From Bin87 sp964347975 (lineage in GTDB: Bacteria; Chloroflexota; Dehalococcoidia; Lucifugimonadales; UBA3495), in contig CAYGAY010000001.1 in assembly GCA_964347975.1 (NCBI GenBank), forward strand, positions 186,001 to 250,000: a stretch of DNA of 64,000 nt, in the 5' to 3' direction. How positions within the stretch are numbered: the stretch's first letter is position 1; each line of letters opens with the position of its first letter. This document shows, piece by piece, positions 1 to 8,340 of the stretch. The translations under genes and the position numbers were made by a program. The notes under the pieces were generated by a model, which worked only from the letters and a program-made list of their open reading frames with translations, made no database searches and was not told where the DNA came from.

Positions 1-43
1 CTGCTTCCTGAACTGGATGAACCCTACTCGCATCGGCATGATT

Positions 44-826
44 TTACTCCTGTTCCAGCAATAGCAAGTGGACTTCCCGCGGCCCGTGTACGCCCACCAC
101 GATAGTCTGCTCGATGTCCGCCGTCCGGCTCGGCCCGCTGATGAAGTTCAGATAGCTCCCCATATCACCGCCGTAGCGATAATACTCCAACCGTCGCAGC
201 GTGAAGAGATCGTCCAGCGTGCCTATCACCTCCGACGGCCTTACGATAGCCACGTGAACCGGCGGCGTCACCGAAACCAGCCGGCTCAGCCCCCGTTTTG
301 GAAGCACGATCACGGACCCGGTTTCCGCGATGGCGTAATCCACTCCGGTTATCCCCATGCCACACTCCGCCAGCCGCCGCCGCAGCGCCGGCCGGACCGC
401 GTCATCTTCGTACACCGCCCGCCACGCCAGCGCCCCGGCCCCCGCCAGCGCCGCGTCCACCGGAACCGCGTCGAATACTGGTTGCTCCGACCGCGCCACC
501 GACGTTACTCCCAGACGCCGGACCAGCGCCACCAGGTAATCCAGCGCATCCTCTCCGCCGTCGCACCTCGCCACGTTCCAGCCTCGCAGCGCGGCGGTGT
601 CCGCCATCTTGTCCAGCAAGACCGGCATCTCCCCGGCAATCCCCTCCCGAACCGCAGCCGCCCGCAGTTCTAGCTCTGATAACCCATCATGCAACGCAGC
701 ATAAGGGGCCGCCGGCGGCCCTTCCTCCCGCCCCAACGCCTCCCGAACCGACCCGAGAAATTGTGCCGATGGGATACCCATAGAGCCGCCGACTGGTCCG
801 GCTGTATGCTTGTCAGGGATACTCAT
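44..826 (-). CDS. lutC: LutC-type lactate utilization protein (LUD domain)
   Basis: Third member of the LutABC set, which in other bacteria oxidises L-lactate to pyruvate through iron-sulfur proteins in the cytoplasm. The 260-residue length fits the family. The C-terminal half carries AETGSVIVL and then the LutC signature GPSRTADIE followed by HGPREVHLLLLE at the end. The ATG at 826 lies 3 nt after the lutB stop, which suggests translational coupling; an internal ATG 15 codons on is the alternative start. The gene is last in the minus-strand order lutA-lutB-lutC. The assignment rests on motif and operon context and is strong. No iron-sulfur cysteines are present, as expected for LutC. Confidence 0.93.
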   Translation of the reverse strand: MSIPDKHTAGPVGGSMGIPSAQFLGSVREALGREEGPPAAPYAALHDGLSELELRAAAVREGIAGEMPVLLDKMADTAALRGWNVARCDGGEDALDYLVALVRRLGVTSVARSEQPVFDAVPVDAALAGAGALAWRAVYEDDAVRPALRRRLAECGMGITGVDYAIAETGSVIVLPKRGLSRLVSVTPPVHVAIVRPSEVIGTLDDLFTLRRLEYYRYGGDMGSYLNFISGPSRTADIEQTIVVGVHGPREVHLLLLEQE

Positions 827-829
827 AAA

Positions 830-2290
830 TTACGCCCGGGTATTGCCGCTGTCCCCATCCGCCAGTTCATCGCGCCAGATGTCTCGGAATGTGCGGGGCG
901 GCGGAACCGGCAGATCCCGCGCCTCAGTCCAGCGCGAAAGAAACGGCAACTTGGTACGCCCCACCACGCCGCCTTTCGCCATGGACTTCAGCAGTGTCCG
1001 TCCCACTTTGCGCCCCAGGTTCAACAAAAGTGGGCTTGTCATAACCGACGCAAATCCCCGCGCCGCCAGCGCATCGGTATCCGAGGCGACTCGCTGCTCG
1101 GAATCCGCGCCTTCCGCCAAATTGTGACGCAGGTGCAGCAGCATCCTGGGTATGTTTATCTGCACCGGACAAGCGTCACGGCACGCTCCGCAAAGCGTTG
1201 ATGCGTTGGGCAGGTCTTTGGCCTGCGCCACGCCCACCAGTCCCGGGGTGACGATTGAGCCAATTGGGCCGGGATATACCCAACCGTAGGCGTGCCCGCC
1301 CACTCGCTGGTAAATGGGGCACACGTTCAGGCACGCGCCGCACCGGATGCAGTACAGCGACTCTCTCAGAGCCGGGTCCCGGAGCAGCCGGCTCCGGCCA
1401 TTATCCACGATGACCAGGTGAAACTCCTCGGGACCGTCCTCGTCGTCGGCCCGGCGCGGCCCGGTTACAATGCTCACGTAGGACGAGATCCGCTGCCCCG
1501 TGGCAGAACGCGGCAAAAGCCGCAGGAACACCGCCAGGTCTTCCAGCGACGGTATCACCTTTTCCATTCCGGCCAACCCGACGTGGATCCGTGGCGCTGA
1601 GGTGCAGAGCCGTCCGTTTCCCTCGTTGGTGATGATGACCAGGCTGCCGGTTTCGGCCACCAGGAAGTTGGCCCCGCTCACGCCCATGTCGGCGTCCAGG
1701 AACTTCTGCCGCAACGCCACTCGGGCTACCCGCGCCATCTCCTCTATGTCGTCAGAGTACGGCGTCCCCAGTTTGTCGGCGAACAACCGGGCCACCTGCC
1801 CCCGGGTCTTGTGCAGGGCCGGAGCCACCAGGTGCGACGGCGTCTCCTCGGCCAGCTGGATGATGTACTCCCCCAGATCGGTCTCAAAAACCTCAATCCC
1901 CGCTGCCTCCAGTACGTGGTTCAGCCCCAATTCCTCCGACACCATGGATTTGCTTTTCGTGACTGTGGCTACACCACGGGTCCGGGCAATTTCCGACACG
2001 ATAGCGTTGGCCTGCGTCGCGTCGGCGGCAAAATGCACCTGCCCCCCGGCGGCAACAACGTTCCGTTCCAGCATGGCCAGGTAGTAGTCCAGATGCGCGA
2101 TGGTGTGTTCTTTCACCCGCCTGGCTTGTTGCCTCCAGCCCTCCCACACCTCTGGAGTGACCTCGTCGATGGCTTCTTGCCGGGCCCCATCAAACCCGCT
2201 GCCCGCCCGGCGCAGCGCCTGGCGCAACTGTTGATCCTGCACCGCCGCCCGGGAGGCCGCGACGAAATCCCGCGTTGCCACTTCGGCCAT
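830..2290 (-). CDS. lutB: LutB-type iron-sulfur lactate utilization protein
   Basis: Central iron-sulfur subunit of the LutABC lactate oxidation system. The 486-residue protein has an N-terminal LUD domain (about residues 60-290, with AETGSLVIIT) and then two [4Fe-4S] ferredoxin-type motifs: CIRCGACLNVCP from about residue 314, and CGACRDACPV near residue 367. The tail matches the DUF3390-like end of LutB. The start ATG sits one base after the lutA stop (TGA-C-ATG), and the lutC start follows 3 nt after its own stop, so the three genes form a tight operon. Electrons from lactate presumably pass through these clusters; the acceptor is not visible in the window. Confidence 0.95.
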   Translation of the reverse strand: MAEVATRDFVAASRAAVQDQQLRQALRRAGSGFDGARQEAIDEVTPEVWEGWRQQARRVKEHTIAHLDYYLAMLERNVVAAGGQVHFAADATQANAIVSEIARTRGVATVTKSKSMVSEELGLNHVLEAAGIEVFETDLGEYIIQLAEETPSHLVAPALHKTRGQVARLFADKLGTPYSDDIEEMARVARVALRQKFLDADMGVSGANFLVAETGSLVIITNEGNGRLCTSAPRIHVGLAGMEKVIPSLEDLAVFLRLLPRSATGQRISSYVSIVTGPRRADDEDGPEEFHLVIVDNGRSRLLRDPALRESLYCIRCGACLNVCPIYQRVGGHAYGWVYPGPIGSIVTPGLVGVAQAKDLPNASTLCGACRDACPVQINIPRMLLHLRHNLAEGADSEQRVASDTDALAARGFASVMTSPLLLNLGRKVGRTLLKSMAKGGVVGRTKLPFLSRWTEARDLPVPPPRTFRDIWRDELADGDSGNTRA

Positions 2291-2291
2291 G

Positions 2292-3113
2292 TCAGCCCAC
2301 CGACCCGTCCAGCACCTGCGCGATGTGGCGCGCCTTGACCGGCGATTGGCGCCGACTCAACCCGCCTCCGATGTGCATCAGGCAACCCATGTCGCAGGCC
2401 GTCACCATATCCGCTCCGCTGGCAATGATGGCGTCTATCTTGTCCCCCAGCATCTCCTGCGAAATGTGCGGGTATTTCACCGCAAAGGTCCCGCCAAACC
2501 CGCAGCACTGTTCGGCGTTGGGTAGCGAAACGGGCAATACCCCGTCAACGCTTTGCAGAAGTTGCGCCGGCGCTTCTTTCACTTCCATCTCCCGCAGCAG
2601 ATGGCAAGACGGATGATACGCAACCTTGCTACCCTGCCGGGACGTCTCCGAACCGGAACGCCGCTCCACCCCGACCACTTCGGTCAGAAACTCGGTGAAC
2701 TCGTAAACCCGGTTGCTCAGGTCCCGCGCTCGCGCCGACATTTCGGCGTCGTCTGCGAAAAGATCCAAATAGAAAACTCTCAGCATCGCCCCACATGAGC
2801 CGGACGGCGCCACCACGTAATCGCTGCTCTCCATCGCCTCCAGCGTCCGCCGGGCCAACTTCTTGGCCTCCTGCGTAAAGCCGGAATTGTACAGAGGTTG
2901 ACCGCAGCAGGTCTGACCGGCCGGAAAGTCCACCTCCACACCGCTCCGCCGCAAAACGCGCACCACACTAACCCCGACTTCGGGGTACAGTTGGTCGATT
3001 ATGCAGGTAATAAACAAAGAAGCCCTGATGGGCTGTGGCCGGCTCAATCCAAATCTCCCGTGAACGACGCTGGTCAGATTATCAGAGCGGCGCAAATCCG
3101 ACAAGGTGGACAT
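2292..3113 (-). CDS. lutA: LutA-type (Fe-S)-binding protein with two CCG domains
   Basis: First gene of the lutABC operon. The 273-residue protein has the paired cysteine-rich CCG domains of the GlpC/HdrB/LutA family: CCGQPLYNSGF at residues 69-79 and CCGFGGTF near residue 203. Such domains bind a non-cubane iron-sulfur cluster or act in disulfide/electron transfer. The typical LutA start region (LFITCIIDQLYPEVG) begins only at residue 33, so the annotated start adds about 30 residues. No other in-frame ATG lies between, so a GTG or TTG start nearer residue 30 is possible. The gene is divergent from the transporter at 3183. Confidence 0.92.
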   Translation of the reverse strand: MSTLSDLRRSDNLTSVVHGRFGLSRPQPIRASLFITCIIDQLYPEVGVSVVRVLRRSGVEVDFPAGQTCCGQPLYNSGFTQEAKKLARRTLEAMESSDYVVAPSGSCGAMLRVFYLDLFADDAEMSARARDLSNRVYEFTEFLTEVVGVERRSGSETSRQGSKVAYHPSCHLLREMEVKEAPAQLLQSVDGVLPVSLPNAEQCCGFGGTFAVKYPHISQEMLGDKIDAIIASGADMVTACDMGCLMHIGGGLSRRQSPVKARHIAQVLDGSVG

Positions 3114-3182
3114 TCCCCTCCACGTACCGAGTCCTCAAAATATGCTACATTGCCCCGGCAGTTTTGCCCCTTTCGAGATGGA

Positions 3183-4586
3183 ATGATCGGCTCAGCACAG
3201 CCCGCGCCGCGTCTGCCTTTGCTGAACAAGCTATTGTTCTCGGCCGACCATATCGGATTGCAGGCAATCGGCTATTTCCGGCAGGGATGGGTGGTGTTTT
3301 TTCTGGCTCCGCCGGCCTTTGAAGGGGTCGCCCGCGTCCCCGACCCGGATGTTTCGATACTGACTTACAATATCAGCGCGCGGGTTCTGGCCGGTTTCCT
3401 GATCTTCGCCGGGCGCTTCGTTGACGCTTTTACCGACCCTCTAATCGGATGGTGGAGTGACCGAACCCGCAGCCCCTGGGGGCGTCGCATTCCCTTCATC
3501 CTCTTCGGCACCCCGTTCTACGCGCTTTTCGGGGCGCTGATCTGGTTCCTCCCCAGTGCGGGCAGCAGTTGGTGGAACGCTCTCTACCTGGTGGTGATGC
3601 TGGAACTGTTCTTCACGGCCGCCACCATGTCCAGCGGAGCCCTGGAAGCCCTGGTCCCCGAACTAACCAGAACCGCCAGGGATCGCATGCAGGTCGTAAG
3701 TTTCATCTTCCTGTTCGCCGTTAGCGGGGCCGGCCTGGGTTTAGTCATGGGTGGTTACATCAAGGACGCTTTCGGATTCCAGGTTGCCGGCTCCATATTC
3801 GCCGTGGCCGCTTTCGTGTTTCGTTTGATATCGCTGTCGGCAATTTGGCGGTACGCGCAGCGGGACGTCATCCCGGCTCAGGTGCCTTTCTGGCGAGGGT
3901 TCAAGGACACACTGCGCAATCCCCAATTCTTGGCCTTCCTGCCAACCTTCGTGATGTTCACCACCGGCGTGGGGGTGCTGCAAGGATGGATCCCATTTTT
4001 TGCCGTCGGCGTACTGCTGGCCGAACACGAAGGCCGGGCCTCAAGCTGGATGTCCACCGGAGTTATCAGCGGCGCCCTTCTGTTCGGCTTGGTGATCTGG
4101 ATACTCTTCTCGGCCGGCTGGATCAGCAAACGCCGGATCTACGGGATCTGTATTGTCGCTTGCGGGCTCGTGTTCCCGCTCCTGGGATTGGTCGGCCTGT
4201 GGATTTCTGAACACCTGCTACTGCAGGGACTGATCATGGTGTTCATCGCCGGGATGCCCGTGGCCGCCGTCTTCATGCTGCCCAAAGGACTGACCGCAGA
4301 TATCGCCGACTACGATGCGCTGTTGAGAGGCGAGCGCAGAGAAGCCATGTTCTATTCGACCCAGAACTTCTTCGAAAAGTTGACCTATGCCCTGCCGCCC
4401 CTGCTGTTGAGCTGGATCCTGGAACTCGGCGACTCCCCCGATGACCCCCTCGGCATTCGCCTGGCTCCCGTAATGGCCGGCGGCCTGGTCCTCCTGGGCC
4501 TTGCCCTTTGGCCCCGCTATCGCTTGCCGGATACCGTGAACCGTCAAACCATAGCGGCGGCCGGTTTGTTGCCGGCGCGGCGGTGA
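3183..4586 (+). CDS. MFS transporter, GPH (glycoside-pentoside-hexuronide:cation symporter) type
   Basis: Integral membrane transporter of 467 residues with about 12 hydrophobic segments. The loop after helix 2 reads DPLIGWWSDRTRSPWGRRIP, the signature of the GPH sugar:cation symporter family (MelB-like). The substrate cannot be read from the sequence. I start it at ATG 3183 because the longer open frame upstream runs antisense through lutA and shows no hydrophobic or family-like sequence. It is divergent from lutABC, so lactate or another organic acid is a conceivable cargo, but GPH proteins usually carry sugars. It converges with the DUF255 gene 9 nt downstream. Confidence 0.85.
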   Translation: MIGSAQPAPRLPLLNKLLFSADHIGLQAIGYFRQGWVVFFLAPPAFEGVARVPDPDVSILTYNISARVLAGFLIFAGRFVDAFTDPLIGWWSDRTRSPWGRRIPFILFGTPFYALFGALIWFLPSAGSSWWNALYLVVMLELFFTAATMSSGALEALVPELTRTARDRMQVVSFIFLFAVSGAGLGLVMGGYIKDAFGFQVAGSIFAVAAFVFRLISLSAIWRYAQRDVIPAQVPFWRGFKDTLRNPQFLAFLPTFVMFTTGVGVLQGWIPFFAVGVLLAEHEGRASSWMSTGVISGALLFGLVIWILFSAGWISKRRIYGICIVACGLVFPLLGLVGLWISEHLLLQGLIMVFIAGMPVAAVFMLPKGLTADIADYDALLRGERREAMFYSTQNFFEKLTYALPPLLLSWILELGDSPDDPLGIRLAPVMAGGLVLLGLALWPRYRLPDTVNRQTIAAAGLLPARR

Positions 4587-4595
4587 ACAAGCTCG

Positions 4596-6644
4596 CTAGG
4601 CGTCCAATTGCGCGGCCAGCGCCGCCGCGTCGGTCACCGGCAGCTGGCAGACGTAATGCTCGCACACGTAGGCCGTCGGCGCGCCGTCCTGCATACCCCG
4701 CTGTTCCAGCAAAGGCGAACCCTCCAGCGGCGGCGCAGCCGGGTCTCCCATACCGACGACAACGCGGTTGGGTAGATAACGACTGCTCACCTCTCCGAGC
4801 AGCGCGATGGTTTCCGGGCGTTCCAATTCACCCACGATGACGATTTCTTTGGGCAGCGATACGTAGAAGTCCAGCGCCCCCAGCCAGTGGCCTGTGGCAG
4901 CCGGCGCCCGGCCCAGTAACTGCTGCAACGCCCGTAACGGCGTCGCCCCCTTGACCGAGTAATCGTCATTGCCCGTGGCAACCGCCAGCCGCAGCAGCGC
5001 GTCCGTTGCGACCGAGCCGCCGCACGGCTGCGCGTTGTCGAATACGTCCCGGGGCCTGACGACCAGCGTCTCGTGGTCGCTGCCGGTGTCGTAAAAGCCG
5101 CCGGTCTGGTCATCCCAGAAGAGTGCGATCATCCCATCGGCGGCGGCCACGGCTTCTTGCAGCCACCTCGGTTCCAGAGTCGCTTCGTGGAGCGACAAAA
5201 GCCCGTCGGCCAGACACGAATAGTCCTCCAGGTATCCCAGCAGTTTCGCCTGCCCGTTCCGCCACGTTCGCAGCAGCCTGCCGTCGGCATCTCGCATACT
5301 GTCCAGCAGGAAGCCGGCGTTGCGCCGGGCGGCATCCAGATAGTCCCCTCGCCCCAGCGCCGCGCCCGCTTCGGCAAAAGCGCGCAGCATCAGGCCGTTC
5401 CATGACGTCAATACCTTGTCGTCCAACAGAGGATGAATCCGCTGCTCGCGCTTCGCGAGCAGTATAGAACGCGCCCGGGTGACCGCAGTCAACAGCGCAT
5501 CTTCCGACACTCCTCGCTGACCGGCATATTCGGCCGCGGGACGGGCGATGTTCAGGATATTCGCTCCTTCAAAATTGCCGCCCTCCGTGACGCCGTAGTA
5601 ACCCATTACCAGTGCGGCGTCGTCGCCCAACAGTGGTCGTAGTTCGTCCGGTGTCCAGACGAAAAACTTCCCCTCCACGCCTTCGCTGTCCGCGTCCTGG
5701 GCCGAGTAAAACCCGCCGGAAGGGTCCGTCATTTCCCGCAGTACGTAATCCAGCGTTTCCTCCGTTATGCGTCGATACAGCGCCTTGCCGGTGACTTGCC
5801 AGGCGTGCAGATATAACCGCGCCAGCAGCGCATTGTCATACAGCATCTTCTCAAAGTGGGGCACCAGCCAGTACGCATCGGTCGAATACCGGTGAAATCC
5901 GCCTCCCACCTGGTCGTACATCCCTCCGTAAGCCATTTTTTGCAACGTGAGTTCCACCATCTCCAGGGCGCGCTCGTTGAACCCGTGTCGGTGGTAACGA
6001 AGCAGAAACTCCGGGGTCATCGGCTGGGGAAACTTGGGCGCGCTGCCGAACCCGCCGTTCAGGTGGTCGAACTGCGTCGCCAGCTGCGAGTAAGCGTTGT
6101 GCATCACCTCGGTGGTCAATGGCGTGAAGCCCCGGGGCATCTGACCCGTCCGACCCATCTGCTCCGCCAGTTGCCGAGTGACCCGCTCGATTTCGCCTTT
6201 GTTGGTGTGATACGCCTGGCTGGCCGCCGCCAGCAACCGGGGGAAACCGGGCATACCCATTCGATCCTCAGGGGGAAAATACGTGCCGCCGTAGTATGGC
6301 CGGCCTTCCGGAGTCAGAAACACCGTCATCGGCCAACCGCCGCTTCCCGTCATCATCTGCACCGCTTCCATGTACACCGCGTCCAGGTCGGGGCGCTCTT
6401 CGCGATCCACCTTGATGTTGACGAAATGCTCGTTCATCAAGCCGGCGATGTCCTCGTTCTCAAAGGACTCCCGTTCCATCACGTGGCACCAGTGGCACGC
6501 CGAGTATCCGATGCTCAGCAGGATGGGCCGGTCCTCTTCCCGCGCCCGGTTCAGCGCGTCATCCCCCCAGGGATACCAGTCCACCGGATTCTCGGCGTGC
6601 TGCAAAAGGTAGGGGCTGGTTTCGTCAATCAGGCGGTTGGGCAT
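4596..6644 (-). CDS. DUF255 / YyaL family thioredoxin-domain protein
   Basis: 682-residue member of the YyaL/spermatogenesis-associated-20 family: an N-terminal thioredoxin-like domain fused to an (alpha/alpha)6 glycosidase-like barrel. The opening NRLIDETSPYLLQHAENPVDW and the active-site-like SACHWCHVM (Cys50 and Cys53, a CxxC) are diagnostic. The exact function of the family is not established; a role in redox control or in cleaving an N-acyl sugar has been proposed. It lies divergently, with a 128-bp gap, from two thioredoxin-fold genes carrying UGA in place of the first cysteine. The shared redox fold suggests a functional link, but that is inference. Confidence 0.9.
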   Translation of the reverse strand: MPNRLIDETSPYLLQHAENPVDWYPWGDDALNRAREEDRPILLSIGYSACHWCHVMERESFENEDIAGLMNEHFVNIKVDREERPDLDAVYMEAVQMMTGSGGWPMTVFLTPEGRPYYGGTYFPPEDRMGMPGFPRLLAAASQAYHTNKGEIERVTRQLAEQMGRTGQMPRGFTPLTTEVMHNAYSQLATQFDHLNGGFGSAPKFPQPMTPEFLLRYHRHGFNERALEMVELTLQKMAYGGMYDQVGGGFHRYSTDAYWLVPHFEKMLYDNALLARLYLHAWQVTGKALYRRITEETLDYVLREMTDPSGGFYSAQDADSEGVEGKFFVWTPDELRPLLGDDAALVMGYYGVTEGGNFEGANILNIARPAAEYAGQRGVSEDALLTAVTRARSILLAKREQRIHPLLDDKVLTSWNGLMLRAFAEAGAALGRGDYLDAARRNAGFLLDSMRDADGRLLRTWRNGQAKLLGYLEDYSCLADGLLSLHEATLEPRWLQEAVAAADGMIALFWDDQTGGFYDTGSDHETLVVRPRDVFDNAQPCGGSVATDALLRLAVATGNDDYSVKGATPLRALQQLLGRAPAATGHWLGALDFYVSLPKEIVIVGELERPETIALLGEVSSRYLPNRVVVGMGDPAAPPLEGSPLLEQRGMQDGAPTAYVCEHYVCQLPVTDAAALAAQLDA

Positions 6645-6772
6645 CAGTTCACTCCTCGTCGTAGATCCGAAAAGCGTGGCGCGGCGTATTCCAAACTACA
6701 ACCTGTTCGGCTACAATTTGGTTGGCAGCCTTTGCCAGCATACCAGATGAAATCATACGCTATTAGTGTTCC

Positions 6773-7366
6773 ATGAGAACCCGGTTCATAACCGCAACTC
6801 TGTTTGCCGTCCTGCTTTGCGCTGCGACGCTGGCCGTGACTGCTTGCGCTCCCGCCGCAGGTACCGTCGGCTTGGACATCGGGAAAGCCGCCCCGCCCTT
6901 CGCGGTGACGTTGTCCGACGGTTCTCAGGTTACATCCGACGCCTTGGCCGAAGCGGATCAACCGGCGCATCTCTTCTGGTTCGCCACCTGGTGACCCGAA
7001 TGCCGCGCTGAGTTACAGACGCTGAACCCGATTGCCACTGAGTTCGGTGAGATCGATTTCTATGTCGTTGCCTACAACGAATCTGCCCTGGAGATTGAAA
7101 ACTATATTGAGCAGCAAGGTTACACCGACCTCATCGCTGCGCAACCCGTCGGCGAAATGTTGGAGGACCTGGAAATTACCCGGCAGATGGCCATGATGGC
7201 TGTCAACGCCGATGGCATCATCTACCACCGGCAGCTCATGGGAACCGCCAGCCAATGGTCGCCCCATTTCACTCAACTAACCGCCGACCCGGATGCTGTG
7301 CCCACTCATAAGCAGATCCAGCAGGGGGAAGACCGGCGCATGATGGACATGCAGCACCCGGCTTGA
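6773..7366 (+). CDS. Probable selenoprotein: TlpA-like thioredoxin-fold lipoprotein with in-frame UGA (copy 1)
   Basis: Read through one UGA at 6992-6994, this gene gives a 197-residue protein. It starts with a lipoprotein signal peptide ending LAVTAC (lipid-attached Cys25), followed by a redoxin domain (GKAAPPFAVTLSDGSQV). The active site then reads FATW-UGA-PEC-RAEL. TlpA-family proteins have W-C-P-x-C there, so the UGA sits at residue 74 in place of the attacking cysteine, with Cys77 kept (UxxC). The frame stays open and family-like for 123 codons more. The start ATG has no clear Shine-Dalgarno. The usual cis-proline before the second core strand is absent (RQMAMMAV). Likely an exported thiol-disulfide or peroxide-linked redox protein. 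A real stop with decay of the tail is contradicted by the equally conserved second copy. Confidence 0.82.
7005..7022 (+). promoter_or_regulatory. SECIS-like hairpin after UGA of copy 1
   Basis: Downstream of the UGA (6992-6994) the mRNA can fold as GCG-CUG-[AGUUA]-CAG-A-CGC: two 3-bp stems separated by one bulged A, with a 5-nt loop at 7011-7015. The loop starts 16 nt after the UGA, within the range used by bacterial SECIS elements, and contains GU as in the E. coli loop. The same structure, with a compensated base pair, follows the UGA of the second gene. No folding energy was computed. Confidence 0.65.
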
Positions 7367-7409
7367 TGACAATAATCCCTCCGGCGTCGTTGACGCCGCA
7401 ACAACGGGT

Positions 7410-8252
7410 ATGATCAGTCCAATGCGTATATTTGCGCCCCTCATCCTCTCCGCCCTGACCAGCGCTGCGGTAATGGCATGCGGAACCGGCAGCGCCCCGG
7501 ATGTTGCGCCTGCTCCTTCGCCTCCGCCGGCCGCCGCGCCGACCGTCGCGCCAACGGCGGCTCCGGCTGAAGCGCCAAAGGACACTCCGGCGCCCCCGGC
7601 CGCCGCCGCTGTTGCGGGATCCGCGAAGCCCGTCTTGCCGACGGCCCCGCCGGCTCAGGCGACCAATGCTCCCGCGCCGGCGACGCCTGCCGAAGCGCCG
7701 GCCCCCGCGCCCACCGCCACCAAAGGGCCGACGCCTCCACCGTCTAACACCGTCACGCCATCACCACTGCCGACGGCCGCGCCGCCGCCCCTGCCTGCCG
7801 CGACCGACGTTCCGGACGCCCCGATAGGAACCCAGGTTGGCGAGAGGCCGCCCGCCTTTGCGATGGAGCGCTCCGACGGTTCCAGCATCGCTCTCGCTGA
7901 CCTGACGGCGACCGGCAGACCCGTCTTCATGCACTATTTCGCCACTTGGTGACCAGCCTGCCGCGCCGAGTTGCGGACGCTGGGGCCCATCGTGAACAAC
8001 TACGCCGAACAGGCTGATTTCTACTTGGTGGCATTCAACGAAAGCGCCGCCACTTTGGAAAATTACATCGCAGAAAACGGTTTCTCGAACATGACCGCCG
8101 TCCAGCCCGTGGGATCTATGCTGCGGGACCTGAAGATCGTGAGTCAATCGTCTATGATCGCTATGGACGCGAATGGCGTCATTACCTTCCGCAAAGGCTA
8201 CGGCGGCCGAGGCGCTGACTTTGCAGGCGAATTCAGTAAGTTGATCCAATAA
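7410..8252 (+). CDS. Probable selenoprotein: TlpA-like lipoprotein with Pro/Ala-rich stalk and in-frame UGA (copy 2)
   Basis: Tandem paralogue of the preceding gene, 280 residues when the UGA at 7950-7952 is read through. It has a signal peptide with lipobox AVMAC (Cys24 when counted from ATG 7410; a start at ATG 7422 is equally possible). A low-complexity Pro/Ala/Thr stalk of about 100 residues follows, then a redoxin domain (VGERPPAFAMERSDGSS). The active site reads FATW-UGA-PAC-RAEL: UGA at residue 181, partner Cys184. After the UGA the two copies stay alike (RAELxTLxPI, DFYxVAxNESA, ENYI, QPVGxML), so selection has acted on the readthrough part. It ends with TAA. The cis-proline is replaced by Ser (SQSSMIAM). 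The stalk would hold the redox domain away from the membrane. Confidence 0.82.
7963..7980 (+). promoter_or_regulatory. SECIS-like hairpin after UGA of copy 2
   Basis: Same fold and same distance as in copy 1: GCG-CCG-[AGUUG]-CGG-A-CGC, with the loop at 7969-7973 starting 16 nt after the UGA. Relative to copy 1 the middle pair of the upper stem changes from T-A to C-G at both partners. One partner is a silent Ala wobble base; the other changes Gln to Arg. That is compensatory evidence for an RNA structure rather than only protein conservation. Confidence 0.65.
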
Positions 8253-8280
8253 CCGGTCAAGACGAACGACCGAACGGGCT

Positions 8281-8312
8281 AAAAACGTTGGGGCAACCGG
8301 CCCGGTTGCCCC
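8281..8312 (-). terminator. Hairpin terminator between copy 2 selenoprotein gene and thrS
   Basis: Perfect inverted repeat GGGGCAACCGG / CCGGTTGCCCC at 8290-8312. Read on the minus strand it is followed by AACGTTTTT (8281-8289), as in an intrinsic terminator for thrS. On the plus strand the following T-rich stretch is weak, but the hairpin may serve the selenoprotein genes too. Confidence 0.6.
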
Positions 8313-8340
8313 ATTCCAATTGCATTTTAGAGACTCCGGG

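Noticed and set aside
2898..3182. N-terminal extension of the symporter
   Set aside because: It runs antisense through lutA and has no conserved or hydrophobic sequence; ATG 3183 gives the normal start.
7441..7930. Long minus- and alternative-frame reading frames over the Pro/Ala stalk
   Set aside because: They are compositional shadows of GC-rich low-complexity coding sequence with biased residues and no family features.
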